The translations under genes and the position numbers were made by a program. The notes beneath the pieces are model-generated. The model was not told the DNA's origin and did not search any database. It saw only the letters and a list, made by a program, of their open reading frames with translations. From Singulisphaera sp. GP187 (GTDB lineage Bacteria > Planctomycetota > Planctomycetia > Gemmatales > Gemmataceae), in the NCBI GenBank assembly GCA_945861245.1, contig CAMAUE010000005.1, forward strand, positions 1 through 64,000: DNA of 64,000 nucleotides, written 5' to 3'. Shown in pieces: positions 1 to 7,113 of this stretch; within the stretch, counting starts at the first letter, position 1; each line of letters starts with the position of its first letter.

Positions 1-70
1 CATGCAGCACCTTCAGTCGATCACGTTCTTGCTGGCTCATCTCGATCCGGTCCTTTTGTTGCACGCTCAT
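1..70 (-). CDS. ISNCY-type transposase, N-terminal fragment (runs off window)
   Basis: Only the first 23 codons lie in the window. Reading leftwards from an ATG at 70-68 the protein begins MSVQQKDRIEMSQQERDRLK, and the segment MSQQERDRLKVL resembles the start of ISNCY/IS1202-group integrase-like transposases, which continue into a helix-turn-helix region. A strong Shine-Dalgarno (AAGGAGG, about 7 nt upstream) fixes the start. The family call rests on a short segment and on the repeats just upstream that look like an IS end, so it is an inference. Whether the rest of the element is intact cannot be seen. Confidence 0.55.
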   Translation of the reverse strand, partial: MSVQQKDRIEMSQQERDRLKVLH

Positions 71-136
71 AGCTGTCCTCCTTGCCCAAGGGCGAAAGAG
101 GACATTTCTATTGCGTTATGACCGGACATTTCTATT
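1..136 (-). mobile_element. Probable end of an insertion sequence
   Basis: Upstream of the transposase start the 13-mer GGACATTTCTATT occurs twice in direct orientation, at 100-112 and 124-136, 24 bp apart, followed by TTAGTTCAA. Short direct repeats next to the first codon of a transposase are what an IS terminus with transposase-binding sites looks like. The outer boundary and target-site duplication cannot be determined because the other end is outside the window. Confidence 0.45.
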
Positions 137-858
137 TTAGTTCAACAGAAGTCGATTTCGTAATGTGAGTAGTTCGTTGGTCGCGAGATAGAAATTGGAC
201 GTAAAAAAACCGCCCTTTCCGCGCGGCCTGGGGCCGATCACGGCGGAGAGTGCGGTAGGACCCGAAAGTTCCCAGCTTGCGGGTCACGGTCGGCAAGGCG
301 CGGTTCTCCGAGCGAATCATCTTGCTTCCGGAATCCGGAAGGCGACTGCTCCCACGCTGTGCCGACCTTGCCAAGGCCAAGTCCTTGCGAAAAAACCGAG
401 CCTTATACAGGCTCTGTCGAGGGAACGCCTCCAGCGCCCCAGTCCCGCGACTTTGGTTTCGTCTGACACCGAACCGCGGCAACAATCGCCCAATCCTAGG
501 GCAGATTCGCTACCGCCCGAAGTTCCACGGAACCTCGATCTTGGTATCCCTAATTATGGTGGGCGGAGCGAAACCCGCCACTGTTCAAACTGCTACAGCG
601 AAAATCCACCTAAGCGTGCCGATAAAACAGAAATTGCGGCATCTTCATGGGGGATACGGCTTTCCGAAAATTGGGCTACGTGAGGAATCAGTGATTTCCC
701 CGATCTGCTTTTCGGTTATTTTTTTTGGATTATTGAAATTGAGGACGGGTCATCGAACAGCTGAAGATCGACCTGCTCGTAATTCACAACTAGCCCGCCT
801 TTTATGGCGGGGCCTCTTGATAAATCGCGTTATTAATGCAGGGTAATGTACAGACCGG
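137..858. other. Gap without a convincing gene beside the IS
   Basis: About 720 bp. Two overlapping plus-strand ORFs and one minus-strand ORF (132-485) are open, but they have arginine/serine-rich shadow-like composition, no good ribosome-binding site and no recognisable motif. The minus ORF terminates inside the presumed IS end (GTTGAACTAAAATAG read on the minus strand), so it could be a remnant truncated by the insertion. At 791-812 there is a single arm of the palindrome family 3 (TAGCCCGCCTTTTATGGCGG). Confidence 0.4.
791..812. repeat. Single arm of palindrome family 3
   Basis: TAGCCCGCCTTTTATGGCGG is itself palindromic (CCCGCC, spacer, GGCGGG). It resembles the arms at 25928-25997 and 61903-61959. 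The second arm of the element is not present here, so this is a half copy. Confidence 0.5.
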
Positions 859-1353
859 TCACTTCGGTTGCTGTTGTTCTTGCAGTTTCGCGGCTTGGTC
901 GTTTTGGTGTGCTGCCTCGGAAAGGGGACCGATGATACTGAGCAGGTGGCTGAGTTGCCCGACGCGCATTCCGTAGCGGTCGATGAATTCCTGAAGGGCG
1001 AATTCACTGTCCAGCGTGTCGTCGCCGTTCTGCGCAAGATCGTCCACCATGGAGGCCAATAGGCGGACGTAAACTTTCTCGATGATTGGATAAGCGGATT
1101 TGCAGTTGGCTGCGAAATCGGGTTGTTCCTCGTCGAAACGCCCGAGGATATTCCGCCAGCGGGAAACCGAATCGGCCACCTTGGCCTGGGCGAACTTCAG
1201 TTGCTCGCGTTGCACGGCCAACATTTGCGAGAAACCATCGCGCTGCAGTTCCAACATTTGGTAGAGAACCTGAGTGACGGCATCGCTGCCGGTCAGTGGT
1301 TGCGTCGGTGAAGCCGGCCTGACGGTTGAACCAATATCGAATTGAAACTGCAT
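859..1353 (-). CDS. Hypothetical protein, 164 aa, helical
   Basis: The protein is soluble, with no signal peptide or membrane segment. Residues 25-75 are rich in Q, L and E with regular hydrophobic spacing (for example LQRDGFSQMLAVQREQLKFA), suggesting a coiled coil. The C-terminus is a polar tail ending EQQQPK. The start ATG at 1353 is preceded by AAAGGG. No domain is recognised and no function is assigned. It stands alone: the kinase gene is 260 bp upstream with an intervening hairpin, and the IS side lies downstream. Its clear start, Shine-Dalgarno and ordinary amino-acid composition make it a likely real gene. Confidence 0.65.
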   Translation of the reverse strand: MQFQFDIGSTVRPASPTQPLTGSDAVTQVLYQMLELQRDGFSQMLAVQREQLKFAQAKVADSVSRWRNILGRFDEEQPDFAANCKSAYPIIEKVYVRLLASMVDDLAQNGDDTLDSEFALQEFIDRYGMRVGQLSHLLSIIGPLSEAAHQNDQAAKLQEQQQPK

Positions 1354-1525
1354 GGTAGCCCTTTCGCGACAACGACCGTGGCCCGCAACGCCCGTGCCAC
1401 TGCCGCTGCTTTTTGTTATACGCGAAGTTCGCCGAAATCAGTAGTTGCGAGGGATCGAGTTGCAAGTTCTCTTATTTAACCCGTTGCAAACGCAACGAAG
1501 TGACTGAATTTTCAGAGCCGGTAGC

Positions 1526-1557
1526 GTTAACGACGGTTGAAAGCCACCGTCGTTAAC
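1526..1557. repeat. Perfect 11-bp hairpin in the 1354-1613 gap
   Basis: GTTAACGACGG (1526-1536) pairs with CCGTCGTTAAC (1547-1557) around a 10-nt loop, with CCGG a few bases outside each arm. It lies 56 bp past the kinase stop codon (minus strand) and upstream of the 859-1353 gene, so it could end kinase transcription, though there is no clear T run. Confidence 0.5.
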
Positions 1558-1613
1558 ACTTCCGGCAGTCGCGGGATGATCCGATCGCAACGCCGCAAGC
1601 GAAAATCAGGCCC

Positions 1614-2930
1614 CTACTGATTCCACAGCAACAACGCCGCGAGACCCACTGTCAGCGTGATTCCCAAGAGCACGCCGACGCTGCCGATGACCAGCGAACG
1701 GACCCAACGACGGCGTTGTTGTCCCTGTTCATCGACCCAATCGAGGAGCGATTGTTCATTCGTAACCTGCGTCGGCGCCTGGGCTTTTGGCTCGGTGTCG
1801 AATGCCTGATCGACGAGTGCTGGGTAATCATCCGTTCCCGCGTCGTTGGTCGTTCGCGGCGCTACCATCGGCCAATCCATAACACTCGGGGCGGCATGCG
1901 GCGCGAGCGCCTCCATTAACTCGTCAGGCGTTTGGTACCGATGGGCGGGATTCTTCGCCATCAGCCTGCGCACAATCTTGACGATGCTGCGATGAAGATC
2001 GGAACGCAACTCGTCAATCGGCATCGGCTCTGAGTTGTTGTGATGCCTGACCTTGTCGATGGTCGATCCACCCGGGAACGGCACTCGGCCCGTCAACAGA
2101 AAATAGAACGTGCAGCCGAGACTATAGAGGTCAGCACGAATGTCGAGATCGTGCAAGCTGCGTGATTGTTCCGGCGAGAGGAAGTCGGGCGTGCCCATCA
2201 CGGTATTTTGCTTGGTGAGGATCGTGTCTTCTGTCGCGCCATCGGCGATATTGAGCCGAGCAAGGCCAAAATCGAGTATCTTTACCTGAACTGTCACTGA
2301 ATTATTTTCTTGCTGCAGAAGGAGATTGGCCGGCTTGATGTCACGATGGACCATGCCCTTTTCAAAAGCGTGTTGCAGTCCGTTGGCGACCTGAAACACG
2401 ATCTCGCAGGCAAGACCTGGATGAAGCGGGCCGTGTTTCTTCACGTATTGGTCGAGGTTTGGGCCGTCGACGTATTCCATCGCAAGATAATGTCGGCCGC
2501 TGACTTCGTTGGCGTCGAAGGCCATGACGATGTTTGGATGGGCCAGCTGGGCGGTCGCCTGGGCCTCGCGTAGAAATAATTCTTTGGCGCGTTCCGAATT
2601 AACAACCTGGGCCGACAGCACTTTGAGCGCAACAACGCGATTCATTGTCTGATGGACGGCCTTGTAGACTCGCCCCATGCCGCCTTGGCCGAGCAACTCC
2701 ATGATGCGGTACGGTCCAATAAAGAATCCACTGCTCTTGCCCTGAAGCAACATCTTGGCATGAAATTTGGTTAGAAAATTCCAGGACACCAGAGCCTTGG
2801 CGATCTCGCGCGGTTCTTCCACGTCGCTGAGTTTGTCAATCACCACGCGAAACTGCTGGCTGGTGAGCAACTTGCTCATTCGCAAGTTGCGCAAAAATAC
2901 GTCGCGATCGACAATAATCGGATCGGCCAT
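1614..2930 (-). CDS. Membrane-anchored Ser/Thr protein kinase
   Basis: A 438-aa Hanks-type kinase. Residues 1-70 form a short N-terminal domain; the kinase domain runs about 74-345 with glycine loop GQGGMG (81-86), ATP lysine K103 in ALKVL, catalytic loop HRDIKPANLLL (H195-D197), DFG at 220-222 and activation-segment end GTPDFLSPEQ. A linker leads to one hydrophobic span (about 409-435) at the extreme C-terminus, so the kinase is cytoplasmic and anchored by its tail, with almost nothing outside. The start at 2930 (MADPII) is preferred over an in-frame one 54 bp upstream because GAGGATGAGAGA precedes it and the extra residues look non-coding. The target is unknown. It is divergent from the DUF1549 gene. 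Confidence 0.9.
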   Translation of the reverse strand: MADPIIVDRDVFLRNLRMSKLLTSQQFRVVIDKLSDVEEPREIAKALVSWNFLTKFHAKMLLQGKSSGFFIGPYRIMELLGQGGMGRVYKAVHQTMNRVVALKVLSAQVVNSERAKELFLREAQATAQLAHPNIVMAFDANEVSGRHYLAMEYVDGPNLDQYVKKHGPLHPGLACEIVFQVANGLQHAFEKGMVHRDIKPANLLLQQENNSVTVQVKILDFGLARLNIADGATEDTILTKQNTVMGTPDFLSPEQSRSLHDLDIRADLYSLGCTFYFLLTGRVPFPGGSTIDKVRHHNNSEPMPIDELRSDLHRSIVKIVRRLMAKNPAHRYQTPDELMEALAPHAAPSVMDWPMVAPRTTNDAGTDDYPALVDQAFDTEPKAQAPTQVTNEQSLLDWVDEQGQQRRRWVRSLVIGSVGVLLGITLTVGLAALLLWNQ

Positions 2931-3066
2931 GGGAACACATCTCTCATCCTCGCTATGTTGGGCCATTCGATGCGCCAACGCCAATCTATCATTGTATACA
3001 CGTCAGACGCTCAAAAGAAAAAAACGTTCATTAAACTTTTGTGAAGCAAGCATGACAGTCCCTAAT

Positions 3067-3089
3067 TTCCGCTTGCGGCTTAGCGCTCG
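3067..3089. repeat. Half copy of palindrome family 1
   Basis: The left arm core GCTTGCGGCTTAGCGCTC is intact, but the complementary arm is missing; the sequence after it (GGGACATCCCAAGCGACC) no longer pairs. It is probably a decayed or truncated element. Confidence 0.65.
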
Positions 3090-3218
3090 GGACATCCCAA
3101 GCGACCTCTCTTGAGCGAGGTTATTGGGCGAACACGCATGCAGATGGCAAATCATCGTAGCCTGCGCGTCCCGGTAACGACCGCCGGCCAAGAAAAAAAA
3201 GTCGTTTTTCCTGTCGCA

Positions 3219-3248
3219 TTGACGGGCAAAAGTCGGTAAACTGACAAT
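3219..3248 (+). promoter_or_regulatory. Possible sigma70-type promoter
   Basis: TTGACG (3219-3224), an 18-bp spacer and GACAAT (3243-3248) lie about 165 bp upstream of the DUF1549/DUF1553 start. The match at -35 is good and at -10 only moderate, and there is no other support. Confidence 0.3.
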
Positions 3249-3411
3249 AAGAAAATCCTGCCGAGTGATTGTCCTACCTGCGACACGAGCGCATTTTGCC
3301 CATTGAACGCTGATTTTTCCAGGACAATTCGGGTCCGCCATTGTGGGATTATCCATTAACGAGAAACCCAAAGAAGCACGAAATTGCTCCAACCGAGGAG
3401 GTTTGAATCCA

Positions 3412-5913
3412 ATGACGTTGCGATCCCTTTCCATCCGATCGTGTTTGTTGACGGCGCTGCTCGCAAGCTGGACTGGCGCTGCCTTCGCTGATCTGCCGAC
3501 CGACCCCGTGGCCCGCGCGAAGGTCGTTGGCACACCGAAGTCACTGACCGTAAGCCCGGCAACGCTGGTGCTCACGGGAGCCCGGGCCACAGCGCAGCCC
3601 GTCGTCACCGGCATTTACGCCGACGGCACGGTGCGCGACCTGACGCACTTCGCCGACATCAAAGCCGATGGCGATATCGTCGCTGTCGATGCCGACCGCT
3701 TCGTCACCGCACGTAAGAACGGCGCCTCGACGCTGGCCATCACCGCCGGCGGACAAAGCGTGAAAGTGCCTGTCGAAGTCAAGGGAATGGACCAGCAGAT
3801 CCCCGTCAGCTTCCGCAACGACGTGATCGCCGCCCTCAACGTCGGCGGTTGCAACAGCGGCGCCTGCCACGGTACGCCAACGGGCAAGAACGGGTTCAAG
3901 CTCAGCCTTCGTGGCTATGAGCCAAGCTCCGACTTCCTTCAGCTGACACGCGACGTGCTCGGCCGCCGTGTCGATCGCTTGAATCCGCATGCCAGTTTGG
4001 TGATGCTCAAAGGTCTGGGCCAGGTCGCTCATGAAGGCGGCTCACGCTTCCCGTCCACCAGCATCCCCGCCAAGACGCTTGTCTCCTGGATGAGTGAGGG
4101 CCTCGCTGATGACGCACCAGGACTTCCCGCCGTCAAAAAGGTCGATGTCCTTCCCGGTAGCCGTGTGCTTAACGAACCGAGCAAGTATCAACAGCTCTCC
4201 GTACTCGCGACCTTTACCGATGGCTCGATGCGCGACGTGACCCGGCTCACCGTGTTTTCGTCCAGCGATCCCGCGATCGCCAACGTCAACGCCAATGGCC
4301 TGGTCGAATTCGCCCAGTCGGGCGAAGTCGCCATCCTGTGCCGATACCTCGAAGAACTCGTGCCGGTCCGCCTGACCTATCTCGAACCAAAGCTCGGCTT
4401 CAAGTGGACGAATCCGACCGAGAACAACTACGTTGACAAGCACGTATTCTCGAAGCTGAAGATGCTCAATATCCTGCCGTCCGATCTTTGCACCGATCAA
4501 GAGTTCATCCGCCGAGCGTATCTCGACCTGTGCGGCGTTCTGCCGACGCCGGTCGAGGTGTCGCGCTTCATGGGCAGCAAGGAAGCCAACAAACGGGCGA
4601 AGCTGATCGACGAATTGCTCGAACGGCCGGAGTATGCCGACTTCTTCACGCTGAAATGGTCAGACGTGTTCCGCTCGACCCGCAAGACGATCCAGGTCAA
4701 GGGCACGCATGTGTTCCAGAAATGGATGCGCAACCACGTCACCCAGAATACGGGTTTTGACAAAGTCGTATACGAGGTCATCACCTCGGGTGGTAGCACG
4801 TTCTCAAGCCCGGCGGCGAATTACTACCGCATCTCTCGTGACCCGACAACGCTTGCCGAAACGACCGCCCAGCTGTTCTTTGGCATCCGCATGCAATGTG
4901 CGAAATGCCACAACCACCCGTTTGAACGCTGGACGCAGGACGACTACTACAGCATGGCCGCGTTCTTCAGCCGCGTGAAATATCGCACCGATCCCGTCGA
5001 TGGCGGCGATCCGAAGAAGAAGGACGGCGCCGAGTATGTCTACGTCGAACGCGCTGGCGAAGTAATCCAGCCTCGCACGAGCAAGATCGCCCCGCCGAAG
5101 TTCATGGGTGGAGCGATCCCTGAAATCGCGCCAGGCCGTGATCGCCGCGAATCGCTCGGCAAGTGGATGTCGTCGCCGACGAATCCGTTCGTGCCGAAAT
5201 CGATCGTCAATCGGGTTTGGTTCCATGTCATGGGCCGAGGCATTGTCGATCCGGTCGATGATTTCCGCGATTCCAATCCGTCGGCGAACGACGCTTTGCT
5301 CGATGATTTGGCAAAGGATTTCGTCGCCAAGGGGTGGGATGTCAAGCACCTGATTCGCACGATCATGGTGTCGCGCACCTATCAATTGAGCGCGATGACG
5401 AACGACTTCAACAAGGACGACAACAAGTATTTCTCGCACGCCGTCACGAAACTGCTGACCGCCGAGCAACTGTTCGACGCGCTCTGCCAGGTGACGGAAG
5501 TCCCCGAAAAATTCGCCGGCATGCCGATGGGCACGCGAGCCGTTCAACTGCCCGATGGTGAAGTGAACCATCCGTTCCTCAAGACGTTCGGCCAGCCCGC
5601 CCGTGAATTGGCCTGCGAGTGCGAACGCGAAAGCGACTCGAACCTCGCGCAAGCGTTGCAGCTCATCAACGGCCCCGCCGTCAACGACCGTCTGCGCAAT
5701 GTGAACAACCGCATTGGCAAACTTGTCGCTGCCAAGAAGACTGACAAGGAAATCCTGGGCGACCTCTTCCTGACGACACTGTCGCGCACGCCCACGGAAA
5801 CCGAAGAAAGCGCGATGCTCGGCCACGTCTCCAGCGCAATGGACCGCCGTCGTGCCTGGGAAGATGTGCACTGGGCGTTGATCAACTCGAAGGAGTTTTT
5901 GTTTAGGCATTAA
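3412..5913 (+). CDS. Secreted DUF1549/DUF1553 protein with Ig-like domains
   Basis: An 833-aa exported protein. A signal peptide (about 1-26, ending GAAFA) is followed by an Ig-like/BIG2 domain (about 42-124), a cysteine motif GGCNSGACHG (C147, C152, H153) of the planctomycete cytochrome-like type, a second Ig-like domain (about 255-345), the DUF1549 region containing a c-heme-like CAKCHNHPFERW motif, and DUF1553 in the C-terminal third. The start is the ATG at 3412, with GAGGAGG about 8 nt upstream; an in-frame codon 69 bp earlier would bury the signal peptide. Such proteins are typical of Planctomycetota and are usually followed by a DUF1501 gene; here the next gene is an amidinotransferase-like one, so the usual partner is absent. 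The biochemical role is unestablished. Confidence 0.9.
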   Translation: MTLRSLSIRSCLLTALLASWTGAAFADLPTDPVARAKVVGTPKSLTVSPATLVLTGARATAQPVVTGIYADGTVRDLTHFADIKADGDIVAVDADRFVTARKNGASTLAITAGGQSVKVPVEVKGMDQQIPVSFRNDVIAALNVGGCNSGACHGTPTGKNGFKLSLRGYEPSSDFLQLTRDVLGRRVDRLNPHASLVMLKGLGQVAHEGGSRFPSTSIPAKTLVSWMSEGLADDAPGLPAVKKVDVLPGSRVLNEPSKYQQLSVLATFTDGSMRDVTRLTVFSSSDPAIANVNANGLVEFAQSGEVAILCRYLEELVPVRLTYLEPKLGFKWTNPTENNYVDKHVFSKLKMLNILPSDLCTDQEFIRRAYLDLCGVLPTPVEVSRFMGSKEANKRAKLIDELLERPEYADFFTLKWSDVFRSTRKTIQVKGTHVFQKWMRNHVTQNTGFDKVVYEVITSGGSTFSSPAANYYRISRDPTTLAETTAQLFFGIRMQCAKCHNHPFERWTQDDYYSMAAFFSRVKYRTDPVDGGDPKKKDGAEYVYVERAGEVIQPRTSKIAPPKFMGGAIPEIAPGRDRRESLGKWMSSPTNPFVPKSIVNRVWFHVMGRGIVDPVDDFRDSNPSANDALLDDLAKDFVAKGWDVKHLIRTIMVSRTYQLSAMTNDFNKDDNKYFSHAVTKLLTAEQLFDALCQVTEVPEKFAGMPMGTRAVQLPDGEVNHPFLKTFGQPARELACECERESDSNLAQALQLINGPAVNDRLRNVNNRIGKLVAAKKTDKEILGDLFLTTLSRTPTETEESAMLGHVSSAMDRRRAWEDVHWALINSKEFLFRH

Positions 5914-5934
5914 CATTTGGATGTTGAATAGCGA

Positions 5935-5963
5935 CGCCCACCGCCGAAATGCGGTGGGCGTTT
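5935..5963 (+). terminator. Rho-independent terminator after the DUF1549/1553 gene
   Basis: A perfect 10-bp GC-rich stem, CGCCCACCGC (5935-5944) with GCGGTGGGCG (5951-5960), 6-nt loop, then TTT. It begins 22 bp after the stop codon. Confidence 0.75.
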
Positions 5964-6032
5964 GCGATTCTGGAAGGTTCATTTCTCGCGCCATTTGCCA
6001 GAATCGATGCAAAGATACTTGCCGCTTTTTTG

Positions 6033-6103
6033 GGCGAGCCTAGCCGCGTAAGCGGTAGGTTGAACGTACGCGTCAACCTGCCGCTTACGCAGCTAGGCTC
6101 GCC
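6033..6103. repeat. 31-bp-arm inverted repeat
   Basis: The left arm (6033-6063) starts GGCGAGCCTAGC and the right arm (6073-6103) ends GCTAGGCTCGCC; 29 of 31 positions match, one of the two differences being a G-T pair. The loop is 9 nt and contains ACGTACG. It lies between the terminator and the next gene, so it is not needed for termination. It belongs to the same class of long intergenic palindromes but to none of the four main families. Confidence 0.8.
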
Positions 6104-6143
6104 TAAGTTTCATTATTGACCGCATGAAAAGCAACAGTGAGCC

Positions 6144-6971
6144 ATGACCACCCCACGCATCCTCATGTGTCCGCCGGACCATTACGGCATCGAATATGAG
6201 ATCAATCCGTGGATGTCACGAGCTCGCGGTACCTCACCCGATCGTGCCCGCGAGCAATGGCGCAATCTGCACGATACGCTCGTCCAACTTGGCGTGCAGA
6301 TCGAACTGATGACGCCGCAACCAGGGTTGCCCGATCTCGTGTTCACCGCGAACGCCGGGCTGGTGTTTGGCAATCGCTTCTTTAGTTCGCAGTTCGCCCA
6401 TCCCGAACGCCAACGCGAAACGCCCCACTTCGATGCTTGGTTCGCGGGCCACGGTTTCACAGTCGAATATCTTCCCGAAGGCGTTTACTTCGAAGGCGCC
6501 GGCGACGCACTCTTCTGTGGTTCCACGCTCTACGCCGGCTATCGCATCCGCAGCCATGCCGCGGGCCACATCCATCTCGGCAATGTGCTACAACGCATGG
6601 TGTTGCCGTTGGAACTCGTCGACAAGCGGTTCTATCATCTCGATACCTGCTTCTGCCCGTTAGCGCCAGGCCAGGCGATCTACTTTCCCGGCGCGTTCGA
6701 CAACTATGGCCGCACGGTGTTGGAGAAACATATCCTACAGCTGATTCCCGTGATCGAAAGCGAGGCCGAGCGCTTCGCCTGCAATGCTGTTGTGGTTGGC
6801 AAGAAAGTCGTCATCAACGCCGGCAGCGACCGTCTGGCGGCCGATCTGAACGCCGCCGGATATGAATGTCATTTCGTGGAACTCGACGAGTTCATCAAGG
6901 CCGGCGGCAGCGCGAAATGCCTGACCCTGCGACTCGACGGAGAAGACGCAGCGGTTTGGGGTAATGCCTGA
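6144..6971 (+). CDS. Dimethylarginine dimethylaminohydrolase / amidinotransferase-like enzyme
   Basis: A 275-aa soluble enzyme of the pentein (guanidine-modifying) superfamily. Visible family motifs are LPDLVFTANAGLV near residue 65, FEGAGDAL (substrate-binding Glu and Asp), FYHLDTCF carrying the catalytic His, and GGSAKCLTLRL near the C-terminus carrying the nucleophilic Cys. These enzymes hydrolyse or transfer the guanidino group of arginine derivatives; the ANAG and HLDTCF signatures fit the DDAH/ornithine-producing branch, but the exact substrate cannot be read from sequence. The ATG at 6144 has GTGAG just upstream. The stop codon lies inside a 14-bp hairpin that probably terminates the transcript. 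It is a single-gene unit. Confidence 0.8.
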   Translation: MTTPRILMCPPDHYGIEYEINPWMSRARGTSPDRAREQWRNLHDTLVQLGVQIELMTPQPGLPDLVFTANAGLVFGNRFFSSQFAHPERQRETPHFDAWFAGHGFTVEYLPEGVYFEGAGDALFCGSTLYAGYRIRSHAAGHIHLGNVLQRMVLPLELVDKRFYHLDTCFCPLAPGQAIYFPGAFDNYGRTVLEKHILQLIPVIESEAERFACNAVVVGKKVVINAGSDRLAADLNAAGYECHFVELDEFIKAGGSAKCLTLRLDGEDAAVWGNA

Positions 6972-7008
6972 TCGTAGACATCACGCTCCGCGTTATGTCT
7001 ACGATCAG
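6968..7008 (+). terminator. Hairpin overlapping the stop codon
   Basis: A perfect 14-bp stem, CTGATCGTAGACAT (6968-6981) with ATGTCTACGATCAG (6995-7008). The TGA stop of the preceding gene (6969-6971) is inside the left arm. No T run follows, so it is either a weak terminator or an inserted palindrome that supplies the stop codon, as at pyrG. Confidence 0.55.
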
Positions 7009-7113
7009 AAGGATCGAATTGCCCATCTCGTTCGTCTTTTCTATGTGTAAATGGGAGGGGATCCGACAACAATTCGGTTCCCTCTCATATTTCAGGCACG
7101 AAACGGATGAACC

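Larger units (their letters stand above)
2931..3411. other. Divergent intergenic region
   Basis: This 481-bp gap lies between the divergent kinase and DUF1549/1553 genes. It holds a half copy of palindrome family 1 (3067-3089) and a possible promoter for the rightward gene (TTGACG at 3219, 18-bp spacer, GACAAT at 3243). No gene is seen. Confidence 0.5.

Noticed and set aside
132-485. Minus-strand ORF of 117 aa beside the IS
   Set aside because: Arg/Ser-rich composition, no Shine-Dalgarno, no motif, and it stops within the presumed IS end. Possible remnant only.
195-846. Two overlapping plus-strand ORFs (162 and 189 aa)
   Set aside because: Both have shadow-like composition and overlap each other and the minus-strand ORF; no start signal.
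4804-6012. 402-aa minus-strand ORF opposite the DUF1549/1553 gene
   Set aside because: Antisense shadow in the codon-complementary frame of a confidently identified gene; His/Arg/Val-rich composition typical of such shadows.
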